Positions 1 through 5,803 of a DNA stretch of 5,803 nt are shown here, piece by piece. The notes below the pieces were generated by a model. That model was not told where the DNA came from. It saw only the letters and a list, made by a program, of their open reading frames with translations, and did not search any database. Made by a program: the position numbers and the translations under genes. This stretch comes from Ignavibacteriaceae bacterium (lineage in GTDB: Bacteria > Bacteroidota > Ignavibacteria > Ignavibacteriales > Ignavibacteriaceae): NCBI GenBank assembly GCA_025455085.1, contig JALONF010000356.1:1-5803 (forward strand). Direction: 5' to 3'. How positions within the stretch are numbered: position 1 is the first letter of the stretch; the number at the start of each line of letters is the position of its first letter.

Positions 1-49
1 GGGAGAACACGCGACCTGCTGATTAATAGATGTCTGCCTATCACCCTGA
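1..49 (-). other. tRNA-like sequence at the window edge (possible remnant)
   Basis: Read on the minus strand, positions 25-5 give TAATCAGCAGGTC followed by GCGTGTTC. This looks like the 3' anticodon stem, variable loop and start of the T arm of a bacterial tRNA. At the expected distance upstream (49-46 and 37-34) are TCAG and GCAG, as in a D arm. Against a working tRNA: the 5' strand of the anticodon stem, which should be GCTGA, is absent, and the T loop reads TTCTCCC without the usual purine and A. The 3' end lies outside the window. It could be a decayed tRNA, part of an attachment site, or chance. The rest of this flank (50-174) shows no gene and no convincing terminator for the large gene that ends at 175. 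Confidence 0.2.
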
Positions 50-174
50 CTTATTGTTTATAAAGCATTTGAAGATCACTCTAGCAGAAGTTTAAAAAGA
101 TTCCATCAATTGCTGTCATCTAGAAGTGGTTAGATTTGAGTGATTTATAAAAGATGAAATAATATCGGCTTATT

Positions 175-3100
175 CTAAGAGAACAAATTACTGGTGATGA
201 ATATTTCAACTCTTTTGATTTCTCCACTTCGTTTGAAAATTGACTGGCTTAATTCCTCGTCAAGTTCCAAATTATCCAGATTAATAAGTTCTCCATTTTC
301 TTTATGTATAACAATTTTTCCTGTGTCTGAACGCTTATAAATAAAAGGAGTCTGGCAATAAGTAATTGCAAATGAATTCCTTCCACAATTTATTTTTTGT
401 TTTTCTCTGTTTAAATCATAGTAAGCGAAGATGTCTTCTTTCTCTAAGAATTCATCCATACTAAGCAATGTAGGATGGAATAAAATTTTTCCAGAATTTA
501 TTTGTATGCCCAATTCTCTAAACCTGGAAATTAGATCTTCTTTTACCTGACCGGTCATACCGGGCTGCTGAGCTCCTGCGAATAAAGGTGTGTGCGAATA
601 TGGGTCGGTTGGGAATGCCCCGTATTCACCTGGGAGTTTGCCTACTCCTATTCCACTTTTAATCTCGTAATAGAAATTCTTTAATTTTTTCAATTCTTTT
701 TTCTTGGCTGAATTTTTCTCGGCATCGAAATAGGTTTCCTGTACTGCAAGCAGAAGTTTAGAAACCATATGCCAATAAATCGAACCTAAGCCTTCATATT
801 TATAAAAAGTGTTAGCTCTTCCTGTAAATTCATTATGACAGAATGTTTTTTCATAGATGTCCAATATTAATAATAAATCTTCCTTCAAATATTTTTTTAA
901 TTGTATATCACTTAACGATTCCAGTTTCTTTTTAAGCTCCTCAGAATTGATAATATCATTTTGAAAATGAAAATCTCCAGCCAAATCCTTGTAAATAATC
1001 TCTTTGTTCCCAGAAGATAACATCGAGAGCAATAAAGATAACATCGAGAGCAATAACTTAGATTTGTTTACCAGATCAGCAGAAATATTATTCTTCTCTA
1101 AAAACAAAGTTAATTTCTTATTTGGATACAGCATATAACTGTTTTGAGCTTTTCTATAAAGCCTGCTTTTCTTTAATGCGGTTAACAACTCTATAGATTC
1201 AATAGCAGATAAGTATCCCGAACTTAAAACAGCTACCTGCCCTTCGAGCATTTCATATAAATGAGTTACTTTTAATTCATTTTTAGTAATATGTAAAATA
1301 TTATATGAATGATAGAGACTATCCTTTCTTTTATTATTATTAATTGTACGATCAATAGCAGAAAGGCATAAATCGCAAAACTCAATAATCATTCCGGCTG
1401 ATATTTCTTGCTTTTCGCCATTAAATCCCTGCTTGTAAATTTTTCTTCTATATTCTGAACCTGCAACACCCAATTGATCAACGATTTTTTTTCTTTCTCC
1501 ATCGTTTATTTCTCTCTCACTAATTTTTGAGATATCAAATATCACGGAGTTGATATCGCTGAAGAATTGTCCAATCTCCTTAGAAAGATTGAAATTATTA
1601 ATTGAGGTCTCTCTTAATAAACTTTTTATGAATTTAACATAGCGTCTGATATAAAATAAAGTCACCATTGAAATACCGTAGCCTACTAATGCATTTTTTG
1701 CATCGTTCCATTCAGGTCGTTGGGTATTCATCCAGATACCGCCGCCGGGAATGAAGTTCGACATTTTTACTAAAAGTGTAAGAAGAAGCTTTTCCATTAA
1801 ACTAACTTGCACTAATGAATAATCTTTCTTCTTAAGAAGTTTAGCATCTGAGCCGTAAAGTTTTTCGTCTGCTTTGAGTTGTTCGTCTAATTTATAGTCA
1901 AACTCAATTGTATTTCTTGGGTCTTTAAGGATTTCCTGATAGTCTTTAATGTGATAAGGTACATTTGCGAAAGTGAATAGCTCAGTGTTTAATAACCGTT
2001 CGAGCGAATCCGGGTTAAACTCTTTAGATAATTCCAGCAATTTTAATAAATAGATTATCTGATGGTCACCCCAGTAGCCGATATTTGCCCATGGATTATG
2101 TGGTTCCTGTTCTTCCCAATCAAATCCATCCCTGAAAATACGATAGGGATTATAACCGTCTGCTGTTGAATTATTAAGAAACTTCGCAATCATTGACTCC
2201 AAGAATTTAGGATATGCTAGTGCTAGAGCTTCCCAGTTTTGAAAGATGTCCCGCCAATTCCCCTGGTAGTTAAGCACTTTATGATTATTCTTGTCTTTAA
2301 TATCAATAGAAAATAAATTCCAGGGTCTGCTCGGGTCTCCGTGTCTTCTGCTGAAGGTTAAAGGTAAATATTCAATGGCAAGTTTTGTAAAATGAGAGTC
2401 TCCAATGCTACTCACCTTGCTGAATAATTCAGAAATGGAAAGTTGATCTTCAAGCTTTTCAAAAAAATCTTTATGTGCATTAATTACATAAGGATTTGCA
2501 TTCTTCACAAATGAAATGAAATCATCTCTCTCGACATTATATGAATCGTTAAAGATACCTCCGCGCATAACATTAAATAAAACGTTAGAAAAATGTCTTG
2601 CTGTATTTAATTTGTTTCCCGTAAGTTGTAACCCGTCTGCTTGAGCAACAATTTTAGAAAGCTGGAGTTTACTTTCCTCGATATCTTTTAAGACAACTTC
2701 GTAAGCATTTTTTTCTTTTATTGTTTTTATCAACTCAATAAGATTTCCGGAATTCTGATTTATCTCTGCTACAACCAACCAACTTGCAGAATTTTTAGGT
2801 TTTATCTTAAATCGTGAAATAATCAGAAAAGAGCCTCTCATTCCATTTATGCTATTCTCCGGCTCAATGAAAATATTTTGTCTAAAGTTTAAAACCTGTT
2901 TAGAACTCAACAAATATTTTTCAACATCTATACCGGCAGCCCAAACAGTTGTAGCTTTCAATGATTCTGCAGGCAGAGCCCTATCTGACGGAATAGAACT
3001 TAGCGAGTAAACTCCCAGCCCGGATTTCGAAATCAGTTCATTTTTTTTATATCCGTCAATCAATGTGCTGAATCCTGATTGAAGCTTTTGAGAAACTCCT

Positions 3101-3660
3101 GATGGCAGAATGTTCTGTATGCCGTCCAGTAACTCAATTTCTTTTTTATTGCTTGATTCATTAAATATTTTAGAGGTTTTAACAAAACCATATTTCTCGC
3201 TGCAGGTCCAGCTATACTGGAATTTAATTTTAAGGTCGTGATTAATTTCTTCAAATATTATTTCTGTGCTCGAAATATTCTTATACAGATTTCTCGTTAT
3301 CGAATAGATGCCACTATAATTTTCAGAAAACGGTTCCCACAAATAAAGTTTTCCTTTGTCAGCTATTCTTATTATAGTTTTATTTCCTGTTATCTCATTA
3401 ACATCGTTCAGCACATCATCATTTGTGTATGCAAAAAGAGCATTATCAGAATTTTTTCTCCCGGCAGTAATTCCTCCTTTGCTTGAAATATACAACCAAT
3501 GATCAGTAGCACTAACAATGCTGATTAGAAAGGGGGCCATTTTATCATAGTTAGAAATCTTGTAAAATGTTTCGTCATTTATCTGAACGAAATCACCTTT
3601 TATTGGTGCATTACTGATTTTTGCTTTTTGATTGCCAATGTAGATTTGTTTTTTGCTCAT
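175..3660 (-). CDS. Large GH94/GH149/GH161-like (clan GH-Q) phosphorylase-like protein, probably acting on beta-glucan oligosaccharides
   Basis: This complete 1161-residue protein has no signal peptide and is therefore probably cytosolic. Residues about 40-340 look like the N-terminal beta-sandwich of glycosyltransferase-36-type phosphorylases (DHWLYISSKGGITAGRKN, 53-70). The middle should be an (alpha/alpha)6 barrel. It contains RRHGDPSRPWN (438-448), then GNWRDIFQNWE (467-477), whose Asp471 matches the general-acid Asp of the GH94 RDxxQ motif, then GYWGDHQ (528-534) and PEWNDAKN (649-656), which resembles the GH94 GDWNDG motif. Towards the C-terminus are SHTP (His1023) and QQPGMTGQVKED (around Met1035). 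Such enzymes split a beta-glucoside with phosphate, giving glucose-1-phosphate. The length exceeds cellobiose phosphorylase (about 800 residues) and is closer to the beta-1,3-glucan phosphorylases of GH149 and GH161. The GH17 neighbour fits that substrate. The start at 3660 has no Shine-Dalgarno sequence, but the next in-frame Met is residue 41. The stop is TAG. Clan membership is moderately sure; family and substrate are inferred. It may equally be an uncharacterised sister family. Confidence 0.62.
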   Translation of the reverse strand: MSKKQIYIGNQKAKISNAPIKGDFVQINDETFYKISNYDKMAPFLISIVSATDHWLYISSKGGITAGRKNSDNALFAYTNDDVLNDVNEITGNKTIIRIADKGKLYLWEPFSENYSGIYSITRNLYKNISSTEIIFEEINHDLKIKFQYSWTCSEKYGFVKTSKIFNESSNKKEIELLDGIQNILPSGVSQKLQSGFSTLIDGYKKNELISKSGLGVYSLSSIPSDRALPAESLKATTVWAAGIDVEKYLLSSKQVLNFRQNIFIEPENSINGMRGSFLIISRFKIKPKNSASWLVVAEINQNSGNLIELIKTIKEKNAYEVVLKDIEESKLQLSKIVAQADGLQLTGNKLNTARHFSNVLFNVMRGGIFNDSYNVERDDFISFVKNANPYVINAHKDFFEKLEDQLSISELFSKVSSIGDSHFTKLAIEYLPLTFSRRHGDPSRPWNLFSIDIKDKNNHKVLNYQGNWRDIFQNWEALALAYPKFLESMIAKFLNNSTADGYNPYRIFRDGFDWEEQEPHNPWANIGYWGDHQIIYLLKLLELSKEFNPDSLERLLNTELFTFANVPYHIKDYQEILKDPRNTIEFDYKLDEQLKADEKLYGSDAKLLKKKDYSLVQVSLMEKLLLTLLVKMSNFIPGGGIWMNTQRPEWNDAKNALVGYGISMVTLFYIRRYVKFIKSLLRETSINNFNLSKEIGQFFSDINSVIFDISKISEREINDGERKKIVDQLGVAGSEYRRKIYKQGFNGEKQEISAGMIIEFCDLCLSAIDRTINNNKRKDSLYHSYNILHITKNELKVTHLYEMLEGQVAVLSSGYLSAIESIELLTALKKSRLYRKAQNSYMLYPNKKLTLFLEKNNISADLVNKSKLLLSMLSLLLSMLSSGNKEIIYKDLAGDFHFQNDIINSEELKKKLESLSDIQLKKYLKEDLLLILDIYEKTFCHNEFTGRANTFYKYEGLGSIYWHMVSKLLLAVQETYFDAEKNSAKKKELKKLKNFYYEIKSGIGVGKLPGEYGAFPTDPYSHTPLFAGAQQPGMTGQVKEDLISRFRELGIQINSGKILFHPTLLSMDEFLEKEDIFAYYDLNREKQKINCGRNSFAITYCQTPFIYKRSDTGKIVIHKENGELINLDNLELDEELSQSIFKRSGEIKRVEIFITSNLFS
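1014..1056 (-). repeat. Exact 21-bp tandem duplication inside the large gene
   Basis: Positions 1014-1034 and 1035-1055 are identical, and the match runs one base further (1056), so there are just over two copies of a 21-bp unit. The length is a multiple of three, so the frame is kept. The encoded segment reads LLLSMLS twice in a row (about residues 869-883). Identity at every codon, including third positions, suggests a recent duplication by replication slippage rather than a conserved protein repeat. The segment is hydrophobic and probably lies in a helix of the C-terminal half. It could also be an assembly or sequencing artefact. Confidence 0.85.
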
Positions 3661-3678
3661 ATTGAATATTTAGATTTG

Positions 3679-3707
3679 ATAATTGAGGACTCACGACTAT
3701 CTGTAAA
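3679..3707 (-). promoter_or_regulatory. Candidate promoter of the phosphorylase-like gene
   Basis: On the minus strand, TTTACA (3707-3702) matches five of six bases of a -35 box. It lies 17 bases from AATTAT (3684-3679), which matches four of six bases of a -10 box. Transcription would begin about a dozen bases before the ATG. An alternative pair, TTGTGC (3724-3719) and GATAGT (3701-3696), also has 17-base spacing but matches less well. Neither is strong, and chance matches are common in AT-rich DNA. Bacteroidota may also use a different -33/-7 consensus. The main support is position: downstream of a terminator and over a palindrome. Confidence 0.22.
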
Positions 3708-3717
3708 TGGTTTACAG
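3701..3717. promoter_or_regulatory. Perfect inverted repeat, probable regulator operator
   Basis: CTGTAAA and TTTACAG are perfect 7-base arms around a 3-base centre (TGG on the plus strand). The site lies 41 bases upstream of the ATG at 3660. The TGTAAA/TTTACA half-sites resemble those of LacI/GalR-family sugar repressors (typically TGTAAACGTTTACA), although here the centre is odd-numbered. Overlap with the candidate promoter is what an operator would show. The 3-base loop and lack of a following T run argue against a terminator. No regulator gene is in the window, so the binding protein is unknown. Confidence 0.45.
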
Positions 3718-3727
3718 TGCACAACGG

Positions 3728-3768
3728 AAAAATATATGCCGGTGCTTGCTTATACAAACACCAGCATA
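3728..3768 (-). terminator. Factor-independent terminator after the secreted binding-protein gene
   Basis: On the minus strand, positions 3768-3755 pair with 3748-3735 to form a 14-bp stem with two G-U pairs and no mismatch, closed by a 6-base loop (3754-3749). A T-rich tract (TATTTTT, 3734-3728) follows directly. The T tract is only on the side expected for right-to-left transcription, so the element ends the unit containing the binding-protein gene. The hairpin begins 17 bases beyond the original stop codon seen in the out-of-frame remnant. This supports the view that the original gene end was near 3786. Confidence 0.8.
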
Positions 3769-3785
3769 ATAGTTATATTAAATAA

Positions 3786-3836
3786 TTATTTAATCAGCAT
3801 CATCTTTTTAACAGAGTTGAAATTACCAGCAGTTAA
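3786..3836 (-). pseudogene. Out-of-frame remnant of the T9SS sorting-domain C-terminus
   Basis: Read from 3836 on the minus strand, one base out of frame with the preceding gene, this stretch encodes LTAGNFNSVKKMMLIK and a TAA stop (3788-3786). That is the classic ending of a type A T9SS sorting domain, in which a final strand is followed by a basic and hydrophobic KKMMLIK-type tail. The gene's own frame stops at GTFD (TAA, 3835-3833), overlapping this remnant. In family members, about 16 residues of the type VTFNASNLSSGVYFYK stand between GTFD and the tail. I infer a deletion of about 49 bases (a multiple of three plus one) that removed them and shifted the frame. The exact size cannot be read from one sequence. 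Confidence 0.8.
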
Positions 3837-5062
3837 TCAAAGGTTCCTGCATTCATAAATTGATTAACTAACGTGGCAACTTCTTGTCCAATCATATCAT
3901 AGACTTTCAATGTTACTTGATTTGCCTCAGGCAGGCTGAATCTGATATTGGTTGCAGGATTAAATGGATTGGGATAATTCTGCTCTAAAGTAAAATCTGA
4001 AGGTAAAGCATCATGAATCTCTTTCACATCTGACACCATAGTTGAAAAGTATATGTTATCAAGATAAATGGTTCCATTACCAGTAAACATCATTTGAAAA
4101 ACTTCTGTGAGATTAACTGTCGGTTGAAATTGAGATAAGGGTATATCAACACTTATCCATTCTTCGGTTGTCCCTGGTGGAACTAATGCTACAGATTGCT
4201 GATTTGGTCCGGGACTAATCAAGAAGAAATTTAGTTCAGTGGAATTTGCATTCCAGAAATCGATATGAATATATTGCATCCCTGCACTGACTAGGTTAAG
4301 GTTTTGATTTAGTTCGGTTCCCTGGTAGTTTAGATTTCCATAGACCATTGTGGTATCGCCCTGAATTGTAATAAGAGAAAATACTGTTCCTTGTCCCCAG
4401 TTGGGATTGAGATTAACTCCCGGTAAAGTTGGGTACGCTTCACTGAATATTGATATAACTTGGTTTGACGGGAGTGTTGGAGTTGGTGCAGGAACTGTCG
4501 GTTCTGGCACTATAACTACAACCCCATCAGGAACTTTAATATTATCAACATAAATAGTGTTATCCTGTGGTCTTGTATAGAAGTCAGGGATTATTACAAG
4601 TCTATTATATGTTTGCCCTATTACAGCTGAGAAGTCGAATGTTAATTCTTCCCATTGGTTTATTAAAGTATTATCAACTGATAGTTCAGTGGGGGTTCCT
4701 GTGGCGCCTTCAATTTTAAAATGTACAGAGCTATATTCAGTTTTATAAACCATAATTTTTACTGTCGAGTTAGATGCATCAACAGTAAACTCACCATCAT
4801 CATCTGTAAAAAATAATGCCCAGGGATTCCCTGCTTGTCTTGCAATGAATTTGGCAACAGTAGCGGATGTGTTATTACCACTAGGATCCGGGTTTGAAAT
4901 AAACTCGAGGGGTGGGTTATCACCATTTTCCCCGACAATCCAATCCCAATCAGCACCAACGCCGGCTGGTTCAAAGTCAATAGTGTGAGTTGGCTGTGCA
5001 AACACACTGACGCTCATCGCAAACATAAATATTATTGCGATTAAGTAGGTTAGTTTTTTCAT
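3833..5062 (-). CDS. Exported two-domain carbohydrate-binding-like protein with truncated T9SS sorting domain
   Basis: The 409-residue product starts with a signal peptide (1-22, K-K then a hydrophobic run, cleavage after VFA). Residues about 26-178 form a beta-sandwich like a carbohydrate-binding module, opening THTIDFEPAG and closing NTIYVDNIKVP. A Pro/Thr-rich linker spans about 179-200. A second sandwich (about 201-340) has VISIFSEAYP, NPNWGQGT, NYQGTE and GTIYLDNIYFS; from memory this type accompanies bacterial laminarinases. The C-terminal sorting domain (from about 354, NYPNPFNP 362-369) would direct export through T9SS. It stops at GTFD, losing its last strands and basic tail, so surface anchoring or secretion may fail. 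There is no catalytic domain, so glucan binding is the likely role. An upstream TTG at 5074 is in frame, but ATG 5062 has the ribosome site and a normal signal peptide start. The gene follows the GH17 gene by 74 bases and may share its transcript. Glucan specificity is an inference. Confidence 0.8.
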   Translation of the reverse strand: MKKLTYLIAIIFMFAMSVSVFAQPTHTIDFEPAGVGADWDWIVGENGDNPPLEFISNPDPSGNNTSATVAKFIARQAGNPWALFFTDDDGEFTVDASNSTVKIMVYKTEYSSVHFKIEGATGTPTELSVDNTLINQWEELTFDFSAVIGQTYNRLVIIPDFYTRPQDNTIYVDNIKVPDGVVVIVPEPTVPAPTPTLPSNQVISIFSEAYPTLPGVNLNPNWGQGTVFSLITIQGDTTMVYGNLNYQGTELNQNLNLVSAGMQYIHIDFWNANSTELNFFLISPGPNQQSVALVPPGTTEEWISVDIPLSQFQPTVNLTEVFQMMFTGNGTIYLDNIYFSTMVSDVKEIHDALPSDFTLEQNYPNPFNPATNIRFSLPEANQVTLKVYDMIGQEVATLVNQFMNAGTFD

Positions 5063-5068
5063 TTTTTT

Positions 5069-5072
5069 CTCC
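5069..5072 (-). promoter_or_regulatory. Ribosome binding site fixing the start at 5062
   Basis: GGAG (5072-5069 on the minus strand) stands six A residues before ATG 5062, a good Shine-Dalgarno distance. It overlaps the in-frame TTG at 5074, which has no site of its own. It therefore decides for the start MKKLTYLIAI rather than the four-residue-longer version. Confidence 0.75.
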
Positions 5073-5085
5073 AAGAAAGTTAATG

Positions 5086-5115
5086 AATATAGTTATTTAA
5101 TTATGAGATCGTTAA
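5086..5115 (-). promoter_or_regulatory. Weak candidate promoter before the binding-protein gene
   Basis: On the minus strand, TTAACG (5115-5110, four of six -35 bases) is 18 bases from TATATT (5091-5086, five of six -10 bases). The whole gap between the genes is AT-rich, so this may be chance. There is no terminator hairpin after the GH17 gene, so read-through from upstream is equally likely. Confidence 0.18.
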
Positions 5116-5136
5116 TATTTTTTAAATAAGTAATTA

Positions 5137-5803
5137 TTATTTCTGTTCTGATTTATATGTTTTCAGATAATTTTTAAAAGATTCCTTGGGTATTCGGTTT
5201 TCATAAAATACTCCCCAATGCTTTTCAATTTCGTTAGGACTTGAATTCTCGCCCCCACCTTTCCAGGGCTCATCAAAAGCTTCAAAGAGAAATGTTGTGA
5301 CTTGATTTCTATCAATCCATTTGGATAATTCTAAAAGAAATTTTTCCTGTGCTGAATAACTAACCTCTCCTTTTATCAACGAGCCTTGTTGTCCCTCACC
5401 GGTTCTGCTCGAATCGTAATTTGTTGCCCAGCCGATTTCACCTAAAACTAATGTCTTATCAGAATGGAATTCTTTAATTTCATTAAAGAAAATATTACTC
5501 ATCCACTCTATTGAATTTTCGAGTGTTTGCCCGTTCCAGAGAGGATAAATGTGAACTACAATAAAATCCACTTCAGCCGCTACTGATTTACTTACAGGTT
5601 TATTCCAAAAATTATAATCATCTGCAATAGTAACCGATACGCTTGTGTTATTTCTAACAGCTCTTATATAGTTTATAAGACTTTGCATTTCCATTTTATG
5701 AGCCGACCAAAAAACCTGAGTTTCGTTGCCAACATTTATTGCTGAAATAATTTCGGAGTATTCGTTCGCTAATTTTATGGCTTTCATTACTTCTTTAATA
5801 TTT
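5137..5803 (-). CDS. Glycoside hydrolase family 17 protein (beta-1,3-glucan-active), 5' end outside window
   Basis: About 222 residues are visible. The frame stays open to the window edge, so the Met at 5787 is only an internal residue. GH17 enzymes are retaining (beta/alpha)8-barrel enzymes that cleave or transfer beta-1,3-glucans. The acid/base Glu lies in INVGNE (codon 5724-5722) and the nucleophile Glu in VLGEIGWAT (codon 5439-5437), 95 residues further on. Other family-like segments are FIVVHIYPLW and, near the end, FEAFDEPWKGG followed by EKHWGVF, which usually line the active site. The protein ends shortly after the barrel at KSEQK, with no sorting domain or binding module at the C-terminus. 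Any signal peptide or extra N-terminal domain is outside the window, so cell location is unknown. It could be an endo- or exoglucanase or a glucosyltransferase; the visible part does not decide. It lies 74 bases upstream of the secreted binding-protein gene on the same strand, probably in one unit. Confidence 0.88.
   Translation of the reverse strand, partial: NIKEVMKAIKLANEYSEIISAINVGNETQVFWSAHKMEMQSLINYIRAVRNNTSVSVTIADDYNFWNKPVSKSVAAEVDFIVVHIYPLWNGQTLENSIEWMSNIFFNEIKEFHSDKTLVLGEIGWATNYDSSRTGEGQQGSLIKGEVSYSAQEKFLLELSKWIDRNQVTTFLFEAFDEPWKGGGENSSPNEIEKHWGVFYENRIPKESFKNYLKTYKSEQK

Noticed and set aside
31..96. Short plus-strand frame beginning ATG TCT GCC
   Set aside because: Only about 20 codons, no ribosome site and no similarity I recognise.
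84..118. Possible terminator for the large gene, from a T run near 88-92 after a CAATTG-centred stretch
   Set aside because: The arms pair for only a few bases and have mismatches, so no stable stem precedes the T run.
3238..3486. Plus-strand open frame of 82 codons inside the large gene
   Set aside because: It lies wholly antisense to a well-supported coding region, and the product is low-complexity and rich in Ile, Tyr and Phe. It is a shadow frame.
3701..3717. Palindrome read as a second terminator hairpin
   Set aside because: The stem is only 7 bp and AT-rich, the loop has three bases, and no T tract follows on either strand. An operator is the better reading.
3628..3858. Plus-strand open frame of 76 codons spanning the gap between the two larger genes
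   Set aside because: It overlaps the start of one gene, the end of another, the terminator and the palindrome, and its product has no recognisable motif. AT-rich DNA readily gives such frames.
4759..5007. Second minus-strand frame of 82 codons within the binding-protein gene
   Set aside because: It is the same strand read out of frame through the first sandwich domain, with no ribosome site or domain of its own.
5072..5074. TTG as the start of the binding-protein gene
   Set aside because: It overlaps the GGAG ribosome site that serves ATG 5062 and would only add MEKK ahead of a normal signal peptide.

Overview
The window is visibly AT-rich DNA, and all three of its genes lie on the minus strand, so transcription runs from right to left. 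The middle protein carries a type IX secretion (T9SS) sorting domain with the motif NYPNPFNP. That motif is typical of the Ignavibacteria/Chlorobi side of the Bacteroidota supergroup and of allied phyla such as Calditrichota and KSB1. An Ignavibacteriales-like genome is my best guess. This rests on protein motifs alone, because no rRNA or other marker gene is present.

In transcription order: (1) 5803-5137 is the 3' part of a glycoside hydrolase family 17 gene, and both catalytic glutamates are visible. (2) 5062-3833 encodes an exported protein with two beta-sandwich domains that look like carbohydrate-binding modules, followed by a T9SS sorting domain cut short by a frameshifting deletion. 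The out-of-frame end of that domain can still be read at 3836-3786. (3) A strong factor-independent terminator (3768-3728) closes this unit. A 17-bp perfect palindrome (3701-3717) then sits just ahead of the next gene. (4) 3660-175 encodes a 1161-residue protein without a signal peptide. It resembles the GH94/GH149/GH161 (clan GH-Q) inverting phosphorylases, with an RD-x-x-Q motif and a WND motif. (5) Positions 174-1 are non-coding, and the outermost 25-50 bases resemble part of a tRNA on the minus strand.

Together the genes suggest beta-1,3-glucan (laminarin-type) use. An extracellular or periplasmic GH17 enzyme would cut or remodel glucan, a secreted binding protein would hold it, and a cytosolic phosphorylase would convert imported oligosaccharides to glucose-1-phosphate. 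The terminator and palindrome imply that the phosphorylase-like gene is a separate, probably sugar-regulated transcription unit. The GH17 assignment and the sorting domain are well supported. The phosphorylase assignment is moderate. The pathway and the exact substrate are inferences.

The points most worth a second look are the broken sorting domain, the large phosphorylase-like protein, the promoter-proximal palindrome and an exact 21-bp tandem duplication inside the large gene.
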